From: Pseudomonas sp. MM213
Lineage (GTDB): Bacteria; Pseudomonadota; Gammaproteobacteria; Pseudomonadales; Pseudomonadaceae
NCBI RefSeq assembly: GCF_020423045.1
Contig: NZ_CP081943.1
Location: forward strand, 6,200,001 to 6,264,000
Reading direction: 5' to 3'
Length of the DNA: 64,000 bases
In this document: positions 25,806-34,301 of the stretch, piece after piece
Layout: each line of letters starts with the position of its first letter
How positions within the stretch are numbered: the stretch's first letter is position 1
Notes under the pieces: model-generated
Databases searched by the model: none
Told to the model about the DNA's origin: nothing
The model's input: only the letters and a program-made list of their open reading frames with translations
Program-made: the position numbers and the translations under genes

Positions 25806-26393
25806 ATGAGTCGTGAAGCCCTGCAGGAATCGCTGTCCGCAGTGATGGATAACGAAGCGGACGAACTGGAATTGCGTCGGGTATTGAATGCCTTTGACGA
25901 TGTTGAAACCCGTGAAACATGGGCTCGTTATCAAATCGCTCGGGCAGTGATGCACAAGGATCTGCTGCTTCCACGTCTGGACATTGCAGCGGCCGTTTCT
26001 GCTGCGTTGGCTGATGAAGCCGTACCGGCGAAAGTCTCCCGTGGTCCATGGCGCAGCCTGGGTCGCCTCGCTGTAGCCGCTTCGGTTACCGTCGCCGTGT
26101 TGGCAGGTGTTCGTCTGTACAACCAGGACGAGATCGCGGGTGTCGAGTTGGCTCAGCACTCCACTCAACCGGGTCTGGCCGTTCCTCAGGTCAAGGGTCC
26201 AGCTGTTTTGGCAGGCTATAATGAGAGCTCGGAAGCCACTGGTCCTATGGCCAACGGCGTATTGCAAGCTCAGCCGGGCTGGCACGATCAGCGTTTGCCG
26301 GGCTACTTGCGCCAACATGCTCAACAGGCTGCACTGAAAGGTACTGAGAGCGCTCTGCCTTACGCTCGTGCAGCGAGCCTGGAAAACCGTTAA
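25806..26393 (+). CDS. mucA: Anti-sigma factor MucA
   Basis: A 195-residue single-pass inner-membrane protein that holds AlgU inactive. The cytoplasmic N-terminal domain (SREALQESLSAVMDNEADELELRRVL) binds the sigma factor; one membrane helix lies at about residues 83-103 (LAVAASVTVAVLAGVRLY); the periplasmic part is the target of regulated proteolysis. The reading frame is full length, unlike truncated alleles found in mucoid isolates, so AlgU is predicted to be restrained. Confidence 0.96.
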   Translation: MSREALQESLSAVMDNEADELELRRVLNAFDDVETRETWARYQIARAVMHKDLLLPRLDIAAAVSAALADEAVPAKVSRGPWRSLGRLAVAASVTVAVLAGVRLYNQDEIAGVELAQHSTQPGLAVPQVKGPAVLAGYNESSEATGPMANGVLQAQPGWHDQRLPGYLRQHAQQAALKGTESALPYARAASLENR

Positions 26394-26401
26394 GGAGGAT
26401 C

Positions 26402-27358
26402 ATGCGCGCCATACCTCTACTTTCGCTTCTGCTTAGTGGCTGGTTCATTGTTCCAGCCCATGCCGATGAGGCACAAGACTGGTTGACCCGTCTTGGTCAG
26501 GCCGAGCAGCAGCAAAGCTTTCACGGTACTTTTGTCTACGAGCGAAACGGTAGTTTTTCTACCCACAACATCTGGCACCGCGTCCAGGATGGCAAGGTCC
26601 ATGAGCGTTTACTCCAGCTCGACGGCCAGGCTCAGGAAGTTGTGCGCATTGATGGGCATACTCAATGCGTCAGCGGTCTTCTGATTGCAGGGCTTGGGGA
26701 TTCCCCCAATTCCGCTGCTCGTACACTCGATCCACAGAAGCTCAAGAATTGGTACGACCTTGCCGTCATCGGCAAGTCGCGTGTGGCCGGACGTGCGGCA
26801 GTCATCGTTACCCTGACGCCTCGCGATCAACATCGCTACGGTTTTGAATTGCATCTGGATAAAGAAACCGGCCTGCCGCTCAAATCATTGCTTCTGAATG
26901 AGAAAGGGCAGTTGCTGGAGCGGTTCCAGTTCACGCAGCTGGATACCTCCGATTTGCCTTCCGACGACGATTTGCAGGCAGGCCCGGATTGCAAAGCCAT
27001 CACCCTCGACAGCGACAAGGCTTCGGCAGTCAAGGCTGCCCAGACTTGGCATTCGGACTGGTTGCCTGCCGGCTTTGAGCTGACCAGCAGCACTTCACGC
27101 AAGGATCCCGCGACCAAAACCCAGGTCAGCAGCCTGATGTATGACGATGGTCTCGCACGTTTTTCGGTGTTCCTTGAGCCGCTCAATGGTGCCCCCGTCA
27201 CCGATACCCGCACTCAGTTGGGCCCAACCGTCGCTGTATCCCGGCGCTTGACCACCCCTCAAGGCGAGATGATGGTCACCGTCGTCGGTGAAATTCCGGT
27301 AGGCACCGCTGAACGGATTGCGCTGTCCATGCGCTCCGATGCCACTGCAACCCAGTAG
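26402..27358 (+). CDS. mucB: Periplasmic sigma-factor regulator MucB
   Basis: A 318-residue RseB/MucB-family protein with a signal peptide (MRAIPLLSLLLSGWFIVPAHA). The mature protein has the LolA-like N-terminal domain (QSFHGTFVYERNGSFSTHN) and a C-terminal domain, and contacts the MucA periplasmic part, protecting it from protease AlgW until envelope signals appear. It begins eight bases after mucA, in the same transcript. Confidence 0.95.
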   Translation: MRAIPLLSLLLSGWFIVPAHADEAQDWLTRLGQAEQQQSFHGTFVYERNGSFSTHNIWHRVQDGKVHERLLQLDGQAQEVVRIDGHTQCVSGLLIAGLGDSPNSAARTLDPQKLKNWYDLAVIGKSRVAGRAAVIVTLTPRDQHRYGFELHLDKETGLPLKSLLLNEKGQLLERFQFTQLDTSDLPSDDDLQAGPDCKAITLDSDKASAVKAAQTWHSDWLPAGFELTSSTSRKDPATKTQVSSLMYDDGLARFSVFLEPLNGAPVTDTRTQLGPTVAVSRRLTTPQGEMMVTVVGEIPVGTAERIALSMRSDATATQ

Positions 27359-27421
27359 TGAGCTGAAACCGAAATGTTTGGTGAGCATTTCAATTTGCAA
27401 ATATCCCCGAAATTTTTTATA

Positions 27422-27456
27422 GGTCAGAGCCCCTCGGCTCTGGCCTTGTTTGTTGT
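27422..27456 (+). terminator. Terminator-like hairpin after mucB
   Basis: An inverted repeat around CAGAGCC/GGCTCTG (27425-27431 and 27436-27442, extended by GG/CC) is followed by a T-rich TTGTTTGTTGTT. It could partly end the algU-mucAB transcript before mucD. The T run is interrupted, so efficiency is doubtful. Confidence 0.5.
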
Positions 27457-27539
27457 TCCCGGAACAAAAATACCGGCGTATCGTTCCCGGTGTTCCTTGC
27501 TCCATATCGCTTAACCATGCTCGTCGTAACGGGAGCCGT

Positions 27540-28970
27540 ATGTCGATACCACGCTTGAAGTCTTACCTCTCCATATTTGCCACCATGCTGGTGCTCGGTC
27601 AGGCGGTCGCTGTACAAGCGGCCGAGTTGCCTGACTTCACGCAGCTGGTCGAGCAGGCCTCGCCCGCGGTGGTAAACATCAGTACCACGCAGAAACTGCC
27701 GGACCGCAAAGTGTCGAGCCAGCAGATGCCAGACCTGGAAGGCTTGCCGCCGATGTTGCGCGAGTTCTTCGAGCGCGGCATGCCGCCACAACCGCGTACG
27801 CCGCGCGGTGATCGTCAGCGCGAAGCCCAGTCGTTGGGGTCGGGTTTCATCATCTCGTCTGACGGCTACATCCTGACCAACAACCACGTGATCGCCGATG
27901 CCGACGAAATTCTCGTCCGTCTCGCTGACCGTAGTGAGCTGAAAGCCAAACTGGTCGGCACCGATCCACGCTCCGACGTGGCGCTGCTGAAAATCGAAGG
28001 CAAGGATCTGCCGGTCCTGAAACTGGGTAAATCCCAGGACCTGAAGGCTGGTCAGTGGGTCGTGGCCATCGGCTCGCCATTCGGCTTCGACCACACTGTG
28101 ACCCAAGGCATCGTCAGTGCCATCGGTCGCAGCCTGCCGAACGAAAACTATGTGCCGTTCATCCAGACCGACGTGCCGATCAACCCGGGTAACTCTGGTG
28201 GTCCGCTGTTCAACCTGGCGGGCGAAGTGGTGGGGATCAACTCTCAGATCTACACCCGTTCCGGTGGTTTCATGGGCGTGTCGTTCGCAATCCCGATCGA
28301 TGTGGCCATGGACGTTTCCAACCAGCTGAAAAGCGGCGGCAAGGTCAGCCGTGGATGGTTGGGCGTCGTGATTCAGGAAGTGAGCAAGGATCTGGCCGAG
28401 TCGTTCGGTCTTGATAAACCGGCCGGTGCACTGGTGGCGCAGATCCAGGATGACGGTCCGGCGGCCAAGGGTGGCCTGCAAGTGGGTGATGTGATCCTGA
28501 GCATGAACGGTCAACCGATCGTCATGTCTGCCGATCTGCCGCATCTGGTCGGCGCGCTGAAGGCTGGCGCCAAGGCAAACCTTGAAGTGATTCGTGAAGG
28601 TAAGCGCCAGAATGTCGAGCTGACCGTCGGCGCTATCCCTGAAGAGGGCAAAGAGCTGGATGCCCTGCCGAAATCGACCACCGAGCGCAGCAGCAATCGC
28701 CTGGGTGTTTCCGTGGTCGAGCTGACTGACGAGCAGAAGAAAACCTACGACCTCAAAGGTGGCGTGGTGATCAAGGAAGTTCAGGACGGTCCTGCATCCC
28801 TGATCGGCTTGCAGCCAGGCGACGTCATCACTCACCTGAACAATCAGGCGATTGGTTCCGCCAAGGAGTTCACCGATATCGCCAAGGCGCTGCCGAAGAA
28901 CCGCTCGGTGTCGATGCGGGTTCTGCGTCAGAATCGCGCCAGCTTCATCACCTTCAAACTGGCTGAATAA
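27540..28970 (+). CDS. mucD: Periplasmic serine protease MucD (DegP/HtrA type)
   Basis: A 476-residue protease and chaperone. The signal peptide ends near VAVQAA-ELP. The trypsin-like domain has His116 (ILTNNHVIA), Asp146 (RSDVALLKI) and Ser219 (NPGNSGGPL). Two PDZ domains follow (about 260-370 and 385-470). It degrades misfolded envelope proteins and limits AlgU activation. It starts 181 bases after mucB; no mucC lies between, unlike P. aeruginosa. A strong terminator follows. Confidence 0.95.
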   Translation: MSIPRLKSYLSIFATMLVLGQAVAVQAAELPDFTQLVEQASPAVVNISTTQKLPDRKVSSQQMPDLEGLPPMLREFFERGMPPQPRTPRGDRQREAQSLGSGFIISSDGYILTNNHVIADADEILVRLADRSELKAKLVGTDPRSDVALLKIEGKDLPVLKLGKSQDLKAGQWVVAIGSPFGFDHTVTQGIVSAIGRSLPNENYVPFIQTDVPINPGNSGGPLFNLAGEVVGINSQIYTRSGGFMGVSFAIPIDVAMDVSNQLKSGGKVSRGWLGVVIQEVSKDLAESFGLDKPAGALVAQIQDDGPAAKGGLQVGDVILSMNGQPIVMSADLPHLVGALKAGAKANLEVIREGKRQNVELTVGAIPEEGKELDALPKSTTERSSNRLGVSVVELTDEQKKTYDLKGGVVIKEVQDGPASLIGLQPGDVITHLNNQAIGSAKEFTDIAKALPKNRSVSMRVLRQNRASFITFKLAE

Positions 28971-28989
28971 ACCGGTTGTCGGCTGAATA

Positions 28990-29020
28990 AAAAACCGCCT
29001 CGAAAGAGGCGGTTTTTTTA
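28990..29020. terminator. Bidirectional intrinsic terminator between mucD and bepA
   Basis: A perfect eight-base stem ACCGCCTC/GAGGCGGT with GAAA loop (28994-29013) is followed by seven T on the plus strand and preceded by an A run, so it also serves the convergent minus-strand gene. Confidence 0.93.
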
Positions 29021-29036
29021 TGCCTGGTGAAAAGTG

Positions 29037-30470
29037 TCAGCCCATCATGTCCTTGATCATGCGCTCCTGCTCCATCAGCTCCCGTTGGCGGGCGTCGATA
29101 CGCGATGACAACGGGAAGTTGGTCCCGGCCTTGCGCTTGGCGAAGTCCAGTTGCTGAATGGCCTGACGGTAGTCGCCAACCAGCGCAAAGTACTCGGCGC
29201 GCGCCTGATGCAAGCCGATGATGTTGCCTGAAAGGCCACGGGTTTCCGCCACCATGTACCAGACATCCGGATCATCGGGACGGCTTTTGAGCAGGTTCTC
29301 CAGCGCTTTTTCCGCTTCGGGCGCCCGGTTTTGCTTGAGCAGCAAATCGACGCGCACCTGATTCAGTGGATAGTTGCCCGGATATTGAGTCAGCATCCGG
29401 TCCACCCGGGTTTGGGCGTCCGGCAGGCGATTGTTGGTGATGTCCAGATCGATCTGCGCCAGGTTGTAGATGATCTCGTTTGGCGACTTGGCCAGCAGCA
29501 ACTTGAGATTTTCCCGTGCTTCGTTCAGTTGGCCGCCCTTTATCTGGGCGATCGCCAGGCCATAACGCGCAACGTCGTTTTTCGGGTTTTCATCCAGTTG
29601 TGCGCGGAAGCGCTTGGCGCCCAGGCCTGGGGTTTCTTCGTAGATCAGCTGGACTCGCGCACGGATCAGTTGATAACGCATGCTGTCTTCAATGCCGCCG
29701 GGTTTGGCCTGCTCGGCGCGGTTGCGGGTGTCGGCGATACGCGATTCGGTCACCGGGTGAGTCAGCAGGAACTCCGGTGGCTTGGCGTCGAAGCGGTATT
29801 GGCGCGCCAACCGCTCGAACATAGTTGGCATCGAGCGTGGGTCGTAACCGGCTTTTTCAAGGTTGAGGATGCCGATGCGGTCGGCCTCTTGCTCGTTCTG
29901 GCGCGAGAAACGTCGTTGTTCCTGAATCGCTGCCGCCTGCGTGCCCGCAATGGCCGCGATCCCGGCATCACCGGCACCGGCAGCGGCAATCACGATCCCG
30001 GCCAGCAGTGCGGCCATCATCGGCACCTGCATGCGTTGTTGCGCTTCGACGCCACGGGCAAAGTGGCGCTGCGACAAGTGAGCCAGTTCGTGAGCGAGTA
30101 CCGAGGCATATTCGCCTTCGGTCTGGGCATTAAGGAACAAACCACCGTTGACCCCGACAATCCCGCCCGGCGCCGCAAAGGCGTTGAGCTGCGGGCTGTT
30201 GATCAGGATGAACTCCAGACGCCGGTCATTGACCTGGCTGGTCTCAACCAACCGGTAGACGCTGGACTCGACATAGTCCTTGAGTTGCGGGTCATTGAGC
30301 TGGTCAACCTGACTGCGCAGCAGCGCCAGCCAGGCGCGGCCCAGCTGATATTCCTGTTGTGGCGAGACGATTGCAGAACTGGCGTCACCGAGTGACGGCA
30401 GGTCGTCGGCGAAGCCCGGTGAGGCGAGCAGGCAAGCGAGCGTCAGCAGGGTAGGGCGCAAAAAAGTCAT
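29037..30470 (-). CDS. bepA: Periplasmic M48 metallopeptidase with TPR domain (BepA-like)
   Basis: A 477-residue protein with a signal peptide (MTFLRPTLLTLACLLASPGFA). The zinc motif HELAH is at residues 127-131 and the third ligand is in the NEQEADRIG segment. C-terminal TPR-like repeats fill about residues 290-470. BepA assists outer-membrane assembly of LptD and degrades stalled OM proteins, which fits with the envelope-stress genes opposite. The ATG at 30470 starts the signal peptide; a start seven codons earlier is possible. Confidence 0.92.
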   Translation of the reverse strand: MTFLRPTLLTLACLLASPGFADDLPSLGDASSAIVSPQQEYQLGRAWLALLRSQVDQLNDPQLKDYVESSVYRLVETSQVNDRRLEFILINSPQLNAFAAPGGIVGVNGGLFLNAQTEGEYASVLAHELAHLSQRHFARGVEAQQRMQVPMMAALLAGIVIAAAGAGDAGIAAIAGTQAAAIQEQRRFSRQNEQEADRIGILNLEKAGYDPRSMPTMFERLARQYRFDAKPPEFLLTHPVTESRIADTRNRAEQAKPGGIEDSMRYQLIRARVQLIYEETPGLGAKRFRAQLDENPKNDVARYGLAIAQIKGGQLNEARENLKLLLAKSPNEIIYNLAQIDLDITNNRLPDAQTRVDRMLTQYPGNYPLNQVRVDLLLKQNRAPEAEKALENLLKSRPDDPDVWYMVAETRGLSGNIIGLHQARAEYFALVGDYRQAIQQLDFAKRKAGTNFPLSSRIDARQRELMEQERMIKDMMG

Positions 30471-30568
30471 GCACAAAGCCTTAGTCGACAAAGACCTTAC
30501 TGTAGCCGGACAGTACGCTTCGGACCAGATATTCTAAGCCGCTCGACCACCTGAACCGGAGTAACGCA

Positions 30569-30808
30569 ATGACCGACGCTGTAGCCCATGACGCCGAACT
30601 GGACGCCAGCGGCCTGAATTGTCCGTTGCCGCTGCTCAAGGCCAAGATGGAACTCAACAAGATGGCCAGCGGCGCGGTACTCAAGGTGATCGCCACCGAT
30701 GCGGGTTCGCAGCGCGACTTCCGCACCTTTGCCCGTTTGGCCGGTCATACGCTGCTTCGCGAAGAAGATGAAGCGGGTGTTTACCGCTATTGGCTGAAAA
30801 AAGCCTGA
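30569..30808 (+). CDS. TusA-family sulfur carrier protein
   Basis: A 79-residue protein with the TusA/SirA motif LDASGLNCPLPLLKAK; the sulfur-carrying residue is Cys18 of CPLP. Members pass persulfide sulfur in tRNA thiolation or cofactor synthesis. Divergent from bepA and followed by the perM-like gene, the same order as in P. aeruginosa. Which member of the family it is cannot be decided from sequence alone. Confidence 0.88.
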   Translation: MTDAVAHDAELDASGLNCPLPLLKAKMELNKMASGAVLKVIATDAGSQRDFRTFARLAGHTLLREEDEAGVYRYWLKKA

Positions 30809-30839
30809 AAATTGCTGCGTTCGTTTCTAAGGATTATTG

Positions 30840-31910
30840 ATGTTCAAAGTGTTACGCGACTGGATTCAGCGCTATTTCTCCGATGAAGAAGCGGTGGTGC
30901 TGGCGGTCCTGCTGTTTCTGGCGTTTACCGCCGTGCTCACCCTTGGCGGCATGCTTGCGCCGGTGCTCGCCGGGATGGTGCTGGCGTATCTGATGCAGGG
31001 ATTGGTGGTGACACTTGAGCGCCTGCGGGTGCCGGGTGGGGTGGCCGTCGGAGCGGTCTTTGCCTTGTTCATGGGCGTTTTGCTGGTGTTCATTATTGTC
31101 GTGGTGCCGTTGCTCTGGCACCAGTTGATCACCTTGTTCAACGAGTTGCCCGGCATGCTCGCCAAGTGGCAATCACTGTTGTTGCTGCTGCCCGAGCGCT
31201 ATCCGCATCTGGTGTCCGACGAGCAGGTGTTGCAGGCCATTGAGGCGGCACGCGGTGAGATCGGCAAGTTCGGCCAATGGGCGCTGACGTTCTCGCTGTC
31301 GAGCCTGCCGCTGCTGGTCAACATCATGATTTACCTGGTGCTGGTGCCAATCCTGGTGTTCTTCTTTCTCAAGGACCGGGAAATGATCGGCCAGTGGGTT
31401 CGCGGTTATCTGCCTCGTGAGCGCGCGCTGATCACCCGTGTTGCCCACGAAATGAACCGGCAGATCGCCAACTACATTCGCGGCAAGGTCATTGAGATTT
31501 TCATCTGTGGTGGCGTGACCTACATCGCGTTTGTCGTGTTGGGGCTCAACTACGCGGCACTGTTGGCGTTGCTGGTAGGCGTGTCAGTGGTGGTGCCCTA
31601 TGTCGGGGCCGTGGTGGTGACCGTGCCGGTGCTGCTGATTGCGTTGTTCCAGTGGGGCTGGAGCGATCAGTTCATCTATTTGATGGCGGTCTACGGAATT
31701 ATTCAGACGCTGGATGGCAATGTGCTGGTGCCGCTGCTGTTCTCGGAAGCGGTCAACCTGCATCCGGTGGCGATCATCTGCGCGGTGTTGTTGTTTGGCG
31801 GGTTATGGGGATTCTGGGGGGTGTTTTTTGCGATTCCGCTGGCGACGCTGTTCAAGGCGGTACTCGACGCTTGGCCGCGCAAGGAGCCTGTTGTGGCACC
31901 TCTGCTTTAA
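30840..31910 (+). CDS. perM: AI-2E/PerM family membrane protein
   Basis: A 356-residue inner-membrane protein of the AI-2 exporter (PerM/TqsA) superfamily, with seven or eight hydrophobic segments and the family pattern FFLKDREMIGQWVRGYLPRE and later YVGAVVVTVPVLLIALFQ. The family includes transporters of varied or unknown substrate. The ATG at 30840 follows AAGGAT. Co-oriented with the sulfur carrier gene 31 bases upstream. Confidence 0.87.
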   Translation: MFKVLRDWIQRYFSDEEAVVLAVLLFLAFTAVLTLGGMLAPVLAGMVLAYLMQGLVVTLERLRVPGGVAVGAVFALFMGVLLVFIIVVVPLLWHQLITLFNELPGMLAKWQSLLLLLPERYPHLVSDEQVLQAIEAARGEIGKFGQWALTFSLSSLPLLVNIMIYLVLVPILVFFFLKDREMIGQWVRGYLPRERALITRVAHEMNRQIANYIRGKVIEIFICGGVTYIAFVVLGLNYAALLALLVGVSVVVPYVGAVVVTVPVLLIALFQWGWSDQFIYLMAVYGIIQTLDGNVLVPLLFSEAVNLHPVAIICAVLLFGGLWGFWGVFFAIPLATLFKAVLDAWPRKEPVVAPLL

Positions 31911-31931
31911 CGTTCAGGCTTGATGGCCCCT

Positions 31932-32006
31932 TTCGCGGGCAAGCCTCGCTCCTACAGGTTTTGAGTCGCACCCAAGAACCCGGTAGGAGCGAGGCTTGCC
32001 CGCGAA
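31932..32006. repeat. REPIN
   Basis: Inverted arms with core GCGGGCAAGCCTCGCTCC, between the convergent perM and bcp genes. The outer flanks TGGCGCC-like also partly pair, extending the stem. Confidence 0.88.
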
Positions 32007-32031
32007 GGCGCCAGAACAGGCGCCATCAAAA

Positions 32032-32505
32032 TCAGGCTTTGTTCAATGCCTGTGCAGCAGCCAAAACAGCATCCACATGCCCCGGCACCTTCACGCCGCG
32101 CCATTCCTGACGCAGTACACCGTTCTTGTCGATCAAAAACGTGCTGCGATCAACACCCATGTATTCCTTGCCATAAAGCTTCTTCAGCTTGATCACATCA
32201 AACAGCTGGCACAGCGCCTCTTCCTTGTCGCTGATCAGCTCGAAGGTGAACGCTTGCTTGGCCTTGAAGTTCTCGTGAGATTTCAGGCTGTCGCGGGACA
32301 CGCCGAAGACTTCGGTGTTCGCCGCTTTAAAGGCATCGAGCTGATCGCGAAAGCCCTGGCCCTGGGTCGTGCAGCCCGGCGTGCTGTCCTTTGGATAGAA
32401 GTAGATCACCACTTGCTTGCCTTTAAGGCTCGCGAGGCTGACGGTCTGTCCGCTGGTGGCGGGTGCTTCGAAGTCGGCAACCGGTTGGTCGATGGCTACG
32501 GCCAT
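32032..32505 (-). CDS. bcp: Thioredoxin-dependent peroxiredoxin (Bcp/PrxQ type)
   Basis: A 157-residue peroxiredoxin reducing hydroperoxides in the cytoplasm. The peroxidatic Cys45 is in KDSTPGCTTQ. The nearby second Cys found at +5 in E. coli Bcp is replaced by Gln50, so a resolving role would fall to Cys99 or to a partner. It lies ten bases after gcvR and is likely co-transcribed with it. Confidence 0.94.
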   Translation of the reverse strand: MAVAIDQPVADFEAPATSGQTVSLASLKGKQVVIYFYPKDSTPGCTTQGQGFRDQLDAFKAANTEVFGVSRDSLKSHENFKAKQAFTFELISDKEEALCQLFDVIKLKKLYGKEYMGVDRSTFLIDKNGVLRQEWRGVKVPGHVDAVLAAAQALNKA

Positions 32506-32515
32506 GAAAGCTTCC

Positions 32516-33076
32516 TTACATTGGGTTTTGTGGGCGCCACGGTTCGATCAGGGCATCCAGGTTCAGCGCGTCGGCGAAATCCAGGAACTGGTCGCGCAAC
32601 CAGCTGATCTGCACGCCAGCCGGCAAGGTCACGGTGAACGTGGCGTTGAGCATGGTCCCGCCGGTTTGCGGTGCCTGATAGGTGTCGCAGGTCAGGTTTT
32701 CCAGCTCGACGTTATGGTCCATGAAGAACTGGCACAGCTCGTTGATGATGTCCGAGCGGTAAGCCGAGCTGACATAGGCAACGTACGGCAGGGCCTGGGG
32801 ACGGTTCTCCAGTGCTGCGCTGCGCACCACGTTGACCGTGAAGGCGTGCTTCTTGGCGAGGCTCGGCAGGCTGCCTTCCAGGCGCGCCAGGGCGTCCCAG
32901 CTACCGGAGATCTCGAGGATCAACGCACTGCACTCGCCATGACGGGTCAGGCGAGAGGTGACCACGGCGCAGCGGTTTTCATGGCTGGCGCGGCACAGGA
33001 CGTTAGTCAGCTCCATGGGGTTGGCGCCGAGGGCACTGATGACAAGGAATTGTTCGCGAACTGTGGGGGTGGACAT
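32516..33076 (-). CDS. gcvR: Glycine cleavage system transcriptional repressor GcvR-like (two ACT domains)
   Basis: A 186-residue protein with two tandem ACT domains (about 8-85 and 95-175), motif NPMELTNVLCRASHENRCAVVTS near the N terminus. In E. coli GcvR binds glycine and blocks the activator GcvA. In Pseudomonas the position next to bcp and divergent from dapA is conserved, but direct evidence for its role in this genus is limited. Confidence 0.85.
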   Translation of the reverse strand: MSTPTVREQFLVISALGANPMELTNVLCRASHENRCAVVTSRLTRHGECSALILEISGSWDALARLEGSLPSLAKKHAFTVNVVRSAALENRPQALPYVAYVSSAYRSDIINELCQFFMDHNVELENLTCDTYQAPQTGGTMLNATFTVTLPAGVQISWLRDQFLDFADALNLDALIEPWRPQNPM

Positions 33077-33405
33077 GCAGCATTCCTAAAGCGATGAGCG
33101 GTCGATACTTCTACGGGCTTTTATTGCCGGGGGCGAGCCTGCGGATGCGAATTCAGAAAACCCGAGCCGGAAGGTTGCAACGTGCTCCATCAAGGCAAGA
33201 GCGAGGGGTGGCAACGCTGGATCGGGGCTTGTGATGCCGAAAATGGAGGCTGAAACCCGGCGTACGAGCTTGTCAGTACCGATCAAAGTCTGAAGGGTAG
33301 CGAAAAGCAGCGCCAAGGGGAATGGCAGCAGCGCAGTACTTCGCTTGTACAAGCATCTTGGCGCCAGTACCATTACGGCTCTCTTTTTCCGGCAGGAGCG
33401 GTTGC
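33077..33405. other. Divergent gcvR/dapA intergenic region
   Basis: About 330 bases with no gene found in either strand. A palindromic CTTGTACAAG occurs at about 33345-33354, and a possible weak sigma-70 pair for dapA is TTGTAC with a 17-base spacer to TACCAT. The promoter assignment is tentative. Confidence 0.4.
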
Positions 33406-34284
33406 ATGATTGCGGGCAGTATGGTGGCACTGGTCACACCCATGGATGCACAGGGTCGTCTCGACTGGGACAGCCTGAGCAAACTGGTGGACTTTCACCT
33501 GCAAAACGGCACCCACGCCATCGTGGCGGTCGGCACGACAGGTGAATCGGCCACGCTAGACGTGAACGAACACATCGAAGTGATTCGTTACGTGGTCAAG
33601 CAGGTTGCAGGGCGCATTCCGGTGATCGCCGGTACCGGCGCCAACTCGACCCGCGAAGCCATCGAGCTGACCACCAATGCAAAGACCGCCGGCGCCGATG
33701 CTTGCCTGCTGGTGACGCCGTACTACAACAAGCCGACCCAGGAAGGCTTGTACCAGCACTTCAAGGCCATCGCCGAAGCCGTCGACATTCCGCAAATCCT
33801 GTACAACGTACCGGGCCGTACGGCGTGTGACATGCTGACCGAAACCGTGATCCGCCTGTCGACCGTGAAAAACATCATCGGTATCAAGGAAGCCACCGGC
33901 GACCTGGCCCGTGCCAAAGCGATCATCGACGGCGTGAGCGAAGACTTCGTGGTGCTTTCCGGCGACGACGCGACAGCGGTCGAGCTGATCCTGCTCGGCG
34001 GCAAAGGCAACATTTCGGTGACCGCCAACGTTGCCCCGCGCGACATGGCCGACCTGTGCAACGCTGCTCTGAAAGGCGATGCCGTCACGGCCCGCGCGAT
34101 TCACGAAAAGCTGATGCCGCTCAATAAAACCCTGTTTATCGAATCCAACCCTATCCCCGTGAAATGGGCGCTGCATGAAATGGGCTTGATGCCGGACGGT
34201 ATCCGTCTGCCGCTCACCTGGCTCAGCGCTGCCTGTCACGAACCGCTGCGGCAGGCCATGCGCCAGTCCGGCGTACTGGTTTAA
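33406..34284 (+). CDS. dapA: 4-hydroxy-tetrahydrodipicolinate synthase
   Basis: A 292-residue aldolase that condenses pyruvate with aspartate semialdehyde in lysine and peptidoglycan synthesis. The Schiff-base Lys161 is in [10 protein letters not shown] and the proton relay Tyr133 in [18 protein letters not shown] lies at residues 43-51. The ATG at 33406 follows GGAGCGGTTGC. It heads the dapA-bamC-MBL-purC cluster with short gaps of 17, 4 and 28 bases. Confidence 0.97.
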   Translation: MIAGSMVALVTPMDAQGRLDWDSLSKLVDFHLQNGTHAIVAVGTTGESATLDVNEHIEVIRYVVKQVAGRIPVIAGTGANSTREAIELTTNAKTAGADACLLVTPYYNKPTQEGLYQHFKAIAEAVDIPQILYNVPGRTACDMLTETVIRLSTVKNIIGIKEATGDLARAKAIIDGVSEDFVVLSGDDATAVELILLGGKGNISVTANVAPRDMADLCNAALKGDAVTARAIHEKLMPLNKTLFIESNPIPVKWALHEMGLMPDGIRLPLTWLSAACHEPLRQAMRQSGVLV

Positions 34285-34301
34285 TTGAGGAAGCACTACG
34301 C

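Noticed and set aside
27468..27500. An AlgU promoter for mucD at GGAACAAAAATACC
   Set aside because: The -35 differs from GAACTT and no TCTGA-like -10 follows at the right spacing.
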